Origin: PALSA-911 sp037442565
GTDB taxonomy: Bacteria; Pseudomonadota; Alphaproteobacteria; Acetobacterales; Acetobacteraceae
Direction of reading: 5' to 3'
Length of the DNA: 64,000 nucleotides
Assembly: GCA_037442565.1 (NCBI GenBank)
Contig: JBBIQA010000001.1
Coordinates: 1-64,000, forward strand
How positions within the stretch are numbered: the first letter of the stretch is position 1; each line of letters opens with the position of its first letter. The notes beneath the pieces are model-generated. The model worked only from the letters and a program-made list of their open reading frames with translations, did no database searches and had not been told where the DNA came from. Both the position numbers and the translations under genes were made by a program. Shown here one piece after another: positions 34,945-43,182 of the stretch.

Positions 34945-35772
34945 TCACAGCCCCGCCTCATTCCCGGCCTGGCCCGGCGCCGGCGCCGCATGGCGGAACG
35001 TCACCACCAGCACGTCCCGATAGGCCGGCAGCGACGGATCCAGCTTCTCGATCGCGGTCACCCCATGCTTCACCCGATTGTCGTCCACCCAGGCGGCATC
35101 CATCGGATCGGTAAGGGTGAAGCTGCCCAGCGGATTGCCCGGCAGATCGGCGATGCGCGTTTCCCCGCTGGCGACGTTCTGGCGCGACACCAGCAGCACC
35201 AGCACCCAGTCCACGCCGTCCCGGTGCATCCCTTCCGGCGTCGGCAACCCCGGCTGCCCCACTCGTGCCTCGATACGAAACTGGTGCACTTCGACATGCC
35301 ACGGTTCGCCCCAAGGCTGGCCCCAAGGCTGACCATGCCGCGGAACGCCGGCCGTGGCCGCATCGAACATGCTCCGGCAAAGCCGCAGGATCGCGCCGAG
35401 CGCGCTGCCCTCGCCGTCATCGATCACAACGGGCGCGAACCAGCGTTGCACGCCGCCGTTCAGCGGATTGTAGTCACGGCTCTGATAATGCGGCTGCGCC
35501 GGCTGGCGGATGATCCCCTGCTCGCCGACCGCATAGACGGCATGGCGGCGTTTGCGGTAGCGCCCGCCGTCGGCCATGTACACGTCGGGCCCCAGGTCGT
35601 TCCAGCTTCGTGCGAACGCGTCCCAGTCCGAAAGCCCGGCTTCGGCGAGCAATGGCCGCATGACACCCTGCTCCGCGAGGGCAAAGCCCGTCTCTCGCAG
35701 AGTATCGCAGATCGTCTGAAACCGGTTCGCCGCCGCTCCGGTCACCACGCCAACGCCAGAAGCTTGTGTCAT
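34945..35772 (-). CDS. 2OG-Fe(II) dioxygenase family protein (amino-acid hydroxylase-like)
   Basis: Protein of 275 residues like the PF10014 (2OG-Fe_Oxy_2) family, which includes the L-isoleucine dioxygenase IDO. The facial triad is visible as His and Asp in GMHRDGVDW and the distal His in NRVKHGVTAIE; the 2OG-binding arginine is likely in VVTFRH. Also seen: SWNDLGPDVYMADGGRYRKRRHAVY and FNPLNGG-like YNPLNGGVQRWFAPV. An odd GQPWGQPWGEPW insertion with 12-base DNA repetition sits before the metal-binding part. Substrate could be a free amino acid. Confidence 0.82.
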   Translation of the reverse strand: MTQASGVGVVTGAAANRFQTICDTLRETGFALAEQGVMRPLLAEAGLSDWDAFARSWNDLGPDVYMADGGRYRKRRHAVYAVGEQGIIRQPAQPHYQSRDYNPLNGGVQRWFAPVVIDDGEGSALGAILRLCRSMFDAATAGVPRHGQPWGQPWGEPWHVEVHQFRIEARVGQPGLPTPEGMHRDGVDWVLVLLVSRQNVASGETRIADLPGNPLGSFTLTDPMDAAWVDDNRVKHGVTAIEKLDPSLPAYRDVLVVTFRHAAPAPGQAGNEAGL

Positions 35773-35916
35773 GCCATCCCAGAAGCACCGCAGGGCCGGG
35801 ACTGCCCGCGAAGGTCAGCATATGGCCGCCACCCGCCGCCGCGCCACGCCAACTCCGTCGCCTCTGCTATGCGTCAGCGCGCCGCCGCGAAGCAGAAGCG
35901 AGCCCGCTCCAGGCTC

Positions 35917-37173
35917 TCAGCCCACGGCCTCCAGCAGGGCCAGCGCCTCGTCCGGCCCGGCCAGGATCTCCACCAGCCGCACCCTGTCGGCGAGCCCCAG
36001 CGCGCCGTCCGCCTTCATGCCGCCGATCTCCCCGGCGGTGCGCTGCAACTGCGCCTCCAGCCCGTTGCGCGCGTTGATCTTGCGCGCCGCCGCTTCCAGC
36101 CGGCGCAGGTCGCGCGCGATGTCCTCCAGCCGGGTCACCTCGGCCGGATCGGCGCCGGGACGCAGCAGCATCAGCGGTGCGACCAGCTCGCCTGTCAGCC
36201 CGGCCTCGAAACGGCTGCGGCAGCTCGCCTCCACAAGCTGGCGCAGACCATGCACCCGCCGCCGCCGTTCGCTGCTCAGCTGGTCGCTGTCCAGGCCCTG
36301 CAGCAAGGCCAGGATGCGGACCACCTCGGGGCCGGCCTGCGACAATTCACTGCCGGCAACCGGCCCGCCGGCGCCGCCCTGCGCCTCCAGCCCGCCCAGA
36401 ACCACGTCGATCGCCTGTTCGGCCGCCGCGCGCATCACCGAATTCGGCCCGATCAGCCCGTTCGAGATCGCCGCCCGCAGCACCGCATCCGCCTGCGGCA
36501 GACGCGACAGGAGCAAGGCCAGCAGCATCCCCCAGGCATCCGGGCTGTGCCCGGCGCTGGTGTCCAGCACCCGCAAGGCGTCTTCCGGCCGCAGCTTGCC
36601 GCCCTGGACGACGGTCGCCACCAGTTCGTGCAGTTCGCTCGCATGTGCCAGCACCACGGAGATGCCGCGCGACAGAGCGCTGAAAACCGATACCGGCAGG
36701 CCCGTGGCCTCCCACTGCGGCGGCGGCGGGCCGGCGCGCGCCAGGATCGCCGACGCCTGCGACCACAGCTGCTCGCCCACGGCCGAGATCGCCGCGCTGT
36801 CGGCCGTCGTCTTGCCGGCGATGAAGGCCTCGATCTCTGCGGCGACCGGACCCAGTTCGCCGCGCACCGCCTCCGCGATCGGCTCCAGCGCCGTGCGCGG
36901 AATGGTCGGGCTGCCCGGGCGCCATTTCGGGCCGGCCACGATCACCGGATCGAACGGGGTGAACAGCAGGCGGCAGAAGCGCAACGGACGGGCCAGCCGA
37001 AGCTGCGCCAGGCGTGGGCGCAATGGCGCGATCAGGCGATCGGCCTCGCCCCGGTGGGGCAGCGCATCGACCATCGCCACCACGCGGCCGATCTGCGAAT
37101 CGCGCGCGTGGTTCAGCTCGATATTTAGGTCCCGGAGCGTCTTCCTGTCGACGCCCCGAACGATTGCTGACAT
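35917..37173 (-). CDS. Uncharacterised 418-residue protein
   Basis: Largely helical, Ala/Leu/Arg-rich cytoplasmic protein without signal peptide, membrane helix or known motif. The N-terminus MSAIVRGVDRKTLRDLNIELNHARDSQIGRVVAMVD has a heptad-like look, and there is a Leu/Arg-rich region (EDIARDLRRLEAAARKINARNG) near the C-terminus. FDPVIVAGPKWRPGSPTIPRTAL is the only distinctive segment. Codon use matches the rest of the window, so it is real. It is 105 bases downstream of another uncharacterised gene on the same strand and may be its partner. Confidence 0.78.
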   Translation of the reverse strand: MSAIVRGVDRKTLRDLNIELNHARDSQIGRVVAMVDALPHRGEADRLIAPLRPRLAQLRLARPLRFCRLLFTPFDPVIVAGPKWRPGSPTIPRTALEPIAEAVRGELGPVAAEIEAFIAGKTTADSAAISAVGEQLWSQASAILARAGPPPPQWEATGLPVSVFSALSRGISVVLAHASELHELVATVVQGGKLRPEDALRVLDTSAGHSPDAWGMLLALLLSRLPQADAVLRAAISNGLIGPNSVMRAAAEQAIDVVLGGLEAQGGAGGPVAGSELSQAGPEVVRILALLQGLDSDQLSSERRRRVHGLRQLVEASCRSRFEAGLTGELVAPLMLLRPGADPAEVTRLEDIARDLRRLEAAARKINARNGLEAQLQRTAGEIGGMKADGALGLADRVRLVEILAGPDEALALLEAVG

Positions 37174-37278
37174 ACCGAGGTCCCTATCTGTATCTATATC
37201 CGTTGCCGATCGTCTTTCCCGGGTCGAAACCTGGCGCGGCTTTCGCTATCCGTACCGATGCCAGGTCATGCGGGCGGA

Positions 37279-38394
37279 TCATGCCGCCAGGGCCCGCAAG
37301 CGCTCGTTGCGTCCGATCCTATCCAGCACCATGCTGCCGGTGCGCCAATCCTCGTTCAGCGTCACGGTCTTGCGGAAGCGGTTCTGCCCGTCGCTATCGA
37401 CCGGCGTGCCGACCCACTCCGTGGCCTCCTTGGGGATGACCGGAACGAGGGTCGCGATTTCCACCAGCGCGGCATGGCGCTCCGCCATGGTCTCTGCCCC
37501 GCGCCAGAGCAGGCAGATCCGCTCCCAGCCATCCAGCAGCCACTCGGACCGCGCCACCCGCTCCGCCAGCGGCTCCGGCGCCGCGCCGAATTCGCGGATC
37601 AACCCGACAACATCGCCGGTCATGGCCTGCGCGTCGGCCAACGTGGCGCGCGCGCAGGTGATCGTCAGGCTAGCCGCCATGGTCGTCATGCCGGCCACTC
37701 CGCCGCTGTCGTCGGCGTGCTCCTGCGCCCAGGAAGCGGTTTGCGCCCGAAGCGCGCAAAGCTGCTCCAGCGCCCGGGGAATGCGCGCCTGATCGGCGAA
37801 GCTGCCGACGCCGACGCCCATGAAAACCTCCGCCAGTTCCTCCAGCCCCTTCGCGATGGTCTCCGGGGTCCAGCCGATCTTGGGCGCCAGTTCGGCGATT
37901 GTCTGCCTGGCCCGCGCCTCCAGTTCCTGCGGCTTGGCCCGATCCGGCGGCGGGGCGGCCCTGCCGTCCGGCTCCTGTTGTTCGACCATGGCCATCAGCA
38001 GCAGAAAATTGGTCACCATCCGGTCCTGCCGGTCGGTGTCGGCCGTGCTGCCCGCCGCTGCCTGCGCCTCGCGCCCGGCCAGCCCCTCGGCCGCCACTTC
38101 CCGCGCGGCCTCACGGATCAGCGCCGGCGTGACGGCCCGCAGAGTGGCGATCTTCTGGTTCAGCCGCGTGTCATGCACGGTCGGCTTGCATAGCTCGCGA
38201 ACCCCGCTCCAGGGCAGGATATAGACGCCGCGCCCGCCCGAAGGGTTCGGCACGATCAGTTCCACGCCGCCGCGCTCCGACGGACGCGCCCGCGCCCCGG
38301 CAAGCATCGGCGTGGTGAAGGCCATCGCCACCCCACGCTCCAGGAAGGTCGTGGGGTGATAGGTGTGGATCAGCGGTATATGCGGCTGTGACAT
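37279..38394 (-). CDS. Uncharacterised 371-residue protein
   Basis: Soluble-looking protein of 371 residues with no signal and no domain that I recognise. Distinctive pieces are FTTPMLAGARARPSERGG, SGGRGVYILPWSGVRELCKPTVHDTRLNQKI near the N-terminus, and a helical C-terminal half (WLLDGWERICLLWRGAETMAERHAALVEIA). An in-frame ATG at 38325 (MAFTTPMLAG) is an alternative start with GGGGTGG upstream. The gene following it on the strand, also unknown, ends in a similar helical style. The two could act together. Confidence 0.76.
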   Translation of the reverse strand: MSQPHIPLIHTYHPTTFLERGVAMAFTTPMLAGARARPSERGGVELIVPNPSGGRGVYILPWSGVRELCKPTVHDTRLNQKIATLRAVTPALIREAAREVAAEGLAGREAQAAAGSTADTDRQDRMVTNFLLLMAMVEQQEPDGRAAPPPDRAKPQELEARARQTIAELAPKIGWTPETIAKGLEELAEVFMGVGVGSFADQARIPRALEQLCALRAQTASWAQEHADDSGGVAGMTTMAASLTITCARATLADAQAMTGDVVGLIREFGAAPEPLAERVARSEWLLDGWERICLLWRGAETMAERHAALVEIATLVPVIPKEATEWVGTPVDSDGQNRFRKTVTLNEDWRTGSMVLDRIGRNERLRALAA

Positions 38395-38484
38395 GGATCG
38401 GGCACCGGTTCGATACCGCCGATCCTGCTCTCCCTATCATGAAAGAAACGTTGCCGCATGGCGCGGCAGGCCCGATCCGCGGGA

Positions 38485-39267
38485 CTACCTTCCCTGAAAG
38501 ACCGGCTTCTGCTTGGCCAGGAACGACCGGCAGGCGTTGCGGAAATCCTCCGTGAGGCGAAAATCGCTGGTCGCGCGGTCCTCCGCCGGGGTGATCGGCA
38601 GGTCGCCGCGCAGCTTGCGGATCGCCGCCTTGTGGTAGCGCGCCGACAGCGGGCTGCCCTGGGAAATCCGCTGCGCCAGCGCCAGCGCCTCCGCCTCCAC
38701 CTGCTCGTCGGGCACCACGCGCGACAGCAGCCCCTTCTCATAGGCTTCGCGGCCGTTGAAGATCCGCCCCTCGATCAGGATCTCCGCCACCACGCCGGTA
38801 CCGGCCAGCTGGATGATCGGGTCGATTTCCGCATAGGGGTACCAGATGCCCAGGTTGCGCGCGGTGATGCCGAAGCGGATGTTTTCCCCGCCGACGCGGA
38901 AATCGCACAGCGCCGCCACGCCAGCGCCGCCGCCCAGGCAATGGCCCATGATCATCGCCACCACCGGATGCCGGCACAGCCGGACCGACTGCATGCTCTC
39001 GTGCAGCACGCGGGCATATTCCTCCTCCCGCTCCTCGGTACCGCGCTCCACCTCGAACGCGGCGATGTCGGCGCCGGCGCTGAACGCCTTGTCTCCGGCG
39101 CCGCGGATGATCACGCAGCGCAGGTCGTCCTCCTCCGACAGCGCCTCCATCGTGTGCTGCAGCCCCAGCCACATGGAGAGGTCGAAGGCGTTGCGGACCT
39201 CCGGGCGATCGATGATCACGGTGGCGATCGGTCCCTCACGGGTGATCCGGAGTTTCGGATGGTACAT
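38485..39267 (-). CDS. Enoyl-CoA hydratase/isomerase family protein
   Basis: Crotonase-fold protein of 260 residues. Seen: RITREGPIATVIIDRPEVRNAFDLSM at the start, the oxyanion motif GDKAFSAGADIAAFE and MGHCLGGGAGVAALCDFRVGGENIRFG. It likely hydrates enoyl-CoA or isomerises it. The ATG at 39267 has AGGA about 10 bases upstream. An acyl-CoA metabolism role is supported by the many CoA enzymes in the window but not by its immediate neighbours. Confidence 0.88.
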   Translation of the reverse strand: MYHPKLRITREGPIATVIIDRPEVRNAFDLSMWLGLQHTMEALSEEDDLRCVIIRGAGDKAFSAGADIAAFEVERGTEEREEEYARVLHESMQSVRLCRHPVVAMIMGHCLGGGAGVAALCDFRVGGENIRFGITARNLGIWYPYAEIDPIIQLAGTGVVAEILIEGRIFNGREAYEKGLLSRVVPDEQVEAEALALAQRISQGSPLSARYHKAAIRKLRGDLPITPAEDRATSDFRLTEDFRNACRSFLAKQKPVFQGR

Positions 39268-39317
39268 GTTTGCAGGGTCCTATTCTTCAGCGAAGCCCGT
39301 CTGGCGGAGGTTCTCTG

Positions 39318-39983
39318 TCAAACGCCGGGCAGGTCGTCAATCGCCGGCCGCCCCGTCAGGTGTCGCCAATGGTGCCACAGCAGCCGCGCCGCCAGCGACC
39401 GGGCCGGTCGCCAGGGCTCCGCCAGCGCGCGCAGTTCCACCGGGCCGGGCCGGGCCGGCAATCCCTTCAGGGCCGCGGCCGCACCCGCCACGGCGATGTC
39501 GCCGGCGGGAAACACGTCGCGCCGGCCGAGCGCGAACAGCAGATAGATTTCCGCGCTCCAGCGCCCCATGCCGCGTACCGCGGTGATCGCCGCGATCGCC
39601 TCCTCGTCCGCCATGGCGGCGATCTTCGCCGCACTCAGCCGGCCGTCCGCGAAGGCGAGCGCCAGGTCGCGGGCATGCGCCACCTTCGGGCGCGACAGCC
39701 CGGCGGCGCGCAGATCCGCTTCCCCCATCGCCAGCAGCCCAGCCGGTTCGAGCGCGCCGGGCAATGCCCGCAGCCGTGCCCAGATGGCGGCGGCGGCCTG
39801 GTTGCTGATCATCTGCCCGACGATCGCCTGCAGCAGCCCGGGAAACCCGTCCGCCCGCCGCCGCCAGGGCAGCGGCCCGGCGGCCGCCTCGATCCGCGCC
39901 AGATCCGGATCGGCCGCGACCAGAAGCCCGATCGCCGCGCGTTCGGCCGCCGGTACGGCCGGAAATGCGGCCACGGCCTCCAC
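39318..39983 (-). CDS. DNA-3-methyladenine glycosylase (AlkA-like)
   Basis: HhH-GPD DNA glycosylase of 221 residues that removes alkylated bases in base-excision repair. The helix-hairpin-helix is ITAVRGMGRWSAEIYLLFAL and the catalytic Asp162 sits in DVFPAGDIAV, spaced as in AlkA. The N-terminus before PAVPAAERAAIG is short, so it lacks the extra AlkA N-terminal domain. The GTG start at 39983 overlaps the TAG stop of the GNAT gene by one base (TAGTG), showing translational coupling; a longer frame extending to 40352 is the antisense of codons in that GNAT gene and is rejected. Confidence 0.88.
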   Translation of the reverse strand: MEAVAAFPAVPAAERAAIGLLVAADPDLARIEAAAGPLPWRRRADGFPGLLQAIVGQMISNQAAAAIWARLRALPGALEPAGLLAMGEADLRAAGLSRPKVAHARDLALAFADGRLSAAKIAAMADEEAIAAITAVRGMGRWSAEIYLLFALGRRDVFPAGDIAVAGAAAALKGLPARPGPVELRALAEPWRPARSLAARLLWHHWRHLTGRPAIDDLPGV

Positions 39984-40501
39984 TAGGCCGGTATATCCGA
40001 ATCCCCGGCACCCAGCGCGCGCTGCATCTGCACCACATCCAGCCACCGTCCGAATTTCAGGCCGGCCGACCGCAGCGTGCCGACATGCTGAAAGCCCAGA
40101 CTGGCATGCACGCCGATCGAGCCGACATTTTCGGAATCGCCGATCACCGCGATCATCGTGCGAAACCCGGCCTGCGTCGCGATCTCGATCATGCGCGCGC
40201 CGAGCGCCTTGCCGACACCCTGGCCACGAACGTCGTCGCGGATATAGATGCTGTCCTCGGCGGTGAAGCGATAGGCCGAACGGTCGCGGAACTGTGCGTA
40301 ATAGGCGAAGCCCAGCACGCCGGTGGCATCGGCGGCCACCAGCCAGGCCCACCCATGATCGGCCACGCGGCGATAGCGCCGGGTCATCTCCTCGATCGAC
40401 GGCGGCTCCTCCTCGAAAGTGCCGGTGCCGTGCAGCACGTGGTGGGCGTAGATCGCCTGGATCTCGGGAAGGTCGGCCGGGGCGGCGTCACGGATCTGCA
40501 T
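39983..40501 (-). CDS. GNAT N-acetyltransferase (phosphinothricin acetyltransferase-like)
   Basis: Acetyl-CoA-dependent acetyltransferase of 172 residues. It opens MQIRDAAPADLPEIQAIYAHHVLHGTGTFEE, the typical Pat/bar-like start, and has the acetyl-CoA loop VRGQGVGKALGARMIEIA and the segment VIGDSENVGSIGVHASLGFQHVG. Relatives acetylate phosphinothricin, methionine sulfoximine or amino-acid-like amines. Its stop overlaps the alkA-like start by one base. The start is at the ATG at 40501; upstream lies the 386-base leader of the secretion locus on the other strand. Confidence 0.88.
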   Translation of the reverse strand: MQIRDAAPADLPEIQAIYAHHVLHGTGTFEEEPPSIEEMTRRYRRVADHGWAWLVAADATGVLGFAYYAQFRDRSAYRFTAEDSIYIRDDVRGQGVGKALGARMIEIATQAGFRTMIAVIGDSENVGSIGVHASLGFQHVGTLRSAGLKFGRWLDVVQMQRALGAGDSDIPA

Positions 40502-40887
40502 GCTTGAACCAGTCAGGAAAGGGGTCAGAAAGGGTGGGCGATTGAAACACCCGGCAGCGGGGCTGGGCCCACCGAATTCCCGGTCGACGTCACGATATCC
40601 ATCGATGTCACGACATCTTCAGCAAGGCCTTTATCTATTTCACATATATTCCCGCTAACCTGCGACCGTCACAACCGCTCGCGAAGCACGACGCCTTTTC
40701 CCGGGCCTCCCGCCCTGAAGCCACTCGGACCTTATCGGATATGTCCTCAAGCCATGCTCCCCCCCCGGCCTCGCGACCAGTCTAGCCGCTTGATTTGCGG
40801 GAACAAACCATTGCACGCAAATCTATCGGGACAAAACGAACGGCTTTCGTGCTAAACGCCCAGTTACGAGCGATATAGGAGCCACGC
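40502..40887. other. Leader region of the type I secretion locus
   Basis: 386 bases without a gene. AT-richer blocks occur at about 40620-40660 and 40790-40880. A 16-base motif, TCGACGTCACGATATC, at 40584-40599 recurs with two changes as TCGATGTCACGACATC at 40602-40617, i.e. 18 bases apart, which suits two binding sites on nearly the same face of the helix. Further downstream ATTTGCGGGAACAAACC and a second AT-rich stretch precede the GTG at 40888 (AGGA about 7 bases before it). I cannot place -35/-10 boxes with confidence. Confidence 0.4.
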
Positions 40888-43182
40888 GTGGACGATATCC
40901 AGGGTCAGTCCATATCATTTGCCGACGCGGCCGCCAGCGCCGGGGGCGGCGGCGATCAGGCCAGCGGCTCCGATGCCGGCTTCCGCCCGCGCGAGGAGCG
41001 TGTCGATCCGCGAGTCCGGGCCGTATCGCTGGCCGGACGCTACTACGGCATGGAACTGGACGAGGGCGATTTCCGCCGCACGGCCGGTGAAACCCACGCC
41101 TCCGCCGCCTCGCTGGCCGCCTGGGCGCAGGAATGCGGGCTCTGGGCGAAGGGCGTCCGGCTGAACTGGCGCCAGCTTGTGCGCATCCAGGCAGCGGGCC
41201 CGGTCGTGCTGCTGTTCACCGACGGCAGCGCCGGACTGATGACCGCCGCCAACGCGGAAAACCGCGTCGTCATGATCAAGGACCCGCTGGCCCCGGTCAG
41301 TGAGCCCGCGGTCGTGGTGGACGAAAACCGCCTGAAGCAGGTCTGGTCCGGCGAGGCCGTTCTGGTCCGCGCCAACCGCGGCATCGCGGCATCGGATGCG
41401 CCGTTCAACCGCAGCTGGCTGATCTCCCTGGTCGGGCAGGAGCGCCGCTCCCTGCGCGACATCGGCTACGCCTCGCTCACGCTCAGCTTCCTGACCATCT
41501 TCCCGCCGCTACTGGTCATGACCGCGGTGGACAAGGTGCTGACCCATCACAGCTATTCCACCCTGGCGCTGCTGGCGACCATTCTGGCGATCGGCGTGGT
41601 CTACGAAACCCTGCTCGGCCACGCCCGGCGGATGATCGTGCTGACCGTCGGCACACGGCTCGACACCAAGCTGAACCTGCACATCTTCGCCCGCCTGCTG
41701 CGCCTGCCGCTCGACTATTTCGAGCGCCATCCCGCCGGCGAGACGATGCACCGGCTCAATCAGGTGAACAAGGTGCGGGAATTCCTCACCGGCAAGCTGC
41801 TGACCACCTTCCTCGACATGTTCACCCTGGTGGTGCTGCTGCCGTTTCTGTTCTACCTCAACGCCACCCTCGCCTGGATCGTGGTGGCCTGCTCGGCGAT
41901 GATCGCGCTCATCATCCTCGCCTTCCTGAAGCCGCTGCGCAAAGTCTACGGCAACGTCATCCTGGCCGAGACCGCCCGCGCCTCGGTGCTGGGCGAGACG
42001 ATCTTCGGCGTGAAGACCGTCAAATCCCTCGCCATCGAACCCCAGCGCAAGGACCTGTGGGACGCCAAGGTGGCGGACGCGGGCAAGTGGCGCATGGAAT
42101 TCGGCAAGCTTGCCAGCTGGCCGCAGACCATGATCACCCCGATCGAGCGCTTCATGTCGATCGGCATCATCCTGCTCGGCGCCTACCTCGCCCTGAAGGA
42201 CGACTCCGGCTTCGCCGTGGGCTCGCTGTTCGCGTTCATGATGCTGTCCATGCGCGTCGCCCAGCCGCTGGTCGGCCTGGCCCGGCTGATCGAGGATTTC
42301 GAGGAATTCAGCGCCGCCATCGGCGAGGCCGGCTCGGTGCTCAACCGGCCGCTGGAAGCCGATGCCGCGTCCGGCGGCCTGCGCCCGAAATTCGAGGGCG
42401 CGATCACCGTGGACGACCTGTCGTTCACCTATGGCGGCACCAAGGTGCCGGCGCTGGACCGGGTCAGCTTCGCGATCCCGGCCGGGACCATGATGGGCGT
42501 GGTCGGGCGCAGCGGCTCGGGCAAATCCACCCTGGCCCGGCTGCTGCAGGGCATCAACCGCGACTACTCGGGCTTCCTGAAGATCGACGGCGCCGACCTC
42601 CGGGAGATCAACCTGCGGCATCTGCGCTCCAGCTTCGGCGTCGTGCTGCAGGACAATTTCCTGTTCCGCGGCTCGATCCGCGACAACATCATCGCCGGTC
42701 GTCCCGGCCTGACGATCGAGGACGTGGTGCGGGCCGCGCGGCTGGCGGGCGCCGAGGAATTCATCGAGCGGATGCCGAACGGCTACGAAACCTATATCGA
42801 GGAAGGCTCGCCCAACCTTTCCGGCGGCCAGAAGCAGCGCCTGGCGATCGCCCGCGCGCTGATCCAGGATCCGCGCATCCTGATCCTGGACGAAGCCACC
42901 AGCGCGCTCGATCCGGAAAGCGAGGCCCTGGTCAACGCCAACCTCAACCGGATCGCGCGCGGCCGTACCATGGTGATCGTCTCCCACCGCCTGTCCTCGC
43001 TCACCGAGTGCGACCAGATCCTGGTGCTGGAGAAGGGCAAGCTGGTAGACATCGCGCCGCACCGCACGTTGCTCGAACGCTGCTCGCTCTATCGCCAGCT
43101 TTGGGCGCAGCAGAACCGTCACATGGATCATCAGGGTACCCGTCATGCAGCGATCGCTCCTACCCTCCTCCAAGGCGACTAA
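40888..43182 (+). CDS. Type I secretion permease/ATPase with degenerate C39-like domain
   Basis: HlyB-like ABC transporter of 764 residues. Residues about 40-160 form a C39-peptidase-like domain in which the catalytic Cys region is lost (VRAVSLAGRYYGMELDEGDF replaces the usual Gln...Cys stretch), as in RTX exporters that only bind substrate. Five or six transmembrane helices follow (LSFLTIFPPLLVMTAVDKVL, TLALLATILAIGVVYE and others), then the nucleotide-binding domain with Walker A GRSGSGKST near 540, LSGGQKQR near 644, Walker B LILDEATSALD near 667 and VSHRLSS near 697. The start is GTG. The last 38 bases overlap the HlyD gene. Confidence 0.93.
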   Translation: MDDIQGQSISFADAAASAGGGGDQASGSDAGFRPREERVDPRVRAVSLAGRYYGMELDEGDFRRTAGETHASAASLAAWAQECGLWAKGVRLNWRQLVRIQAAGPVVLLFTDGSAGLMTAANAENRVVMIKDPLAPVSEPAVVVDENRLKQVWSGEAVLVRANRGIAASDAPFNRSWLISLVGQERRSLRDIGYASLTLSFLTIFPPLLVMTAVDKVLTHHSYSTLALLATILAIGVVYETLLGHARRMIVLTVGTRLDTKLNLHIFARLLRLPLDYFERHPAGETMHRLNQVNKVREFLTGKLLTTFLDMFTLVVLLPFLFYLNATLAWIVVACSAMIALIILAFLKPLRKVYGNVILAETARASVLGETIFGVKTVKSLAIEPQRKDLWDAKVADAGKWRMEFGKLASWPQTMITPIERFMSIGIILLGAYLALKDDSGFAVGSLFAFMMLSMRVAQPLVGLARLIEDFEEFSAAIGEAGSVLNRPLEADAASGGLRPKFEGAITVDDLSFTYGGTKVPALDRVSFAIPAGTMMGVVGRSGSGKSTLARLLQGINRDYSGFLKIDGADLREINLRHLRSSFGVVLQDNFLFRGSIRDNIIAGRPGLTIEDVVRAARLAGAEEFIERMPNGYETYIEEGSPNLSGGQKQRLAIARALIQDPRILILDEATSALDPESEALVNANLNRIARGRTMVIVSHRLSSLTECDQILVLEKGKLVDIAPHRTLLERCSLYRQLWAQQNRHMDHQGTRHAAIAPTLLQGD

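Noticed and set aside
37210..37240. A tRNA T-loop-like sequence
   Set aside because: No cloverleaf or matching acceptor stem can be built around it.
39984..40352. N-terminal extension of the AlkA-like frame
   Set aside because: It overlaps the GNAT coding region in another frame and reads as Arg/Cys-rich nonsense; the TAGTG overlap gives a natural start at 39983.
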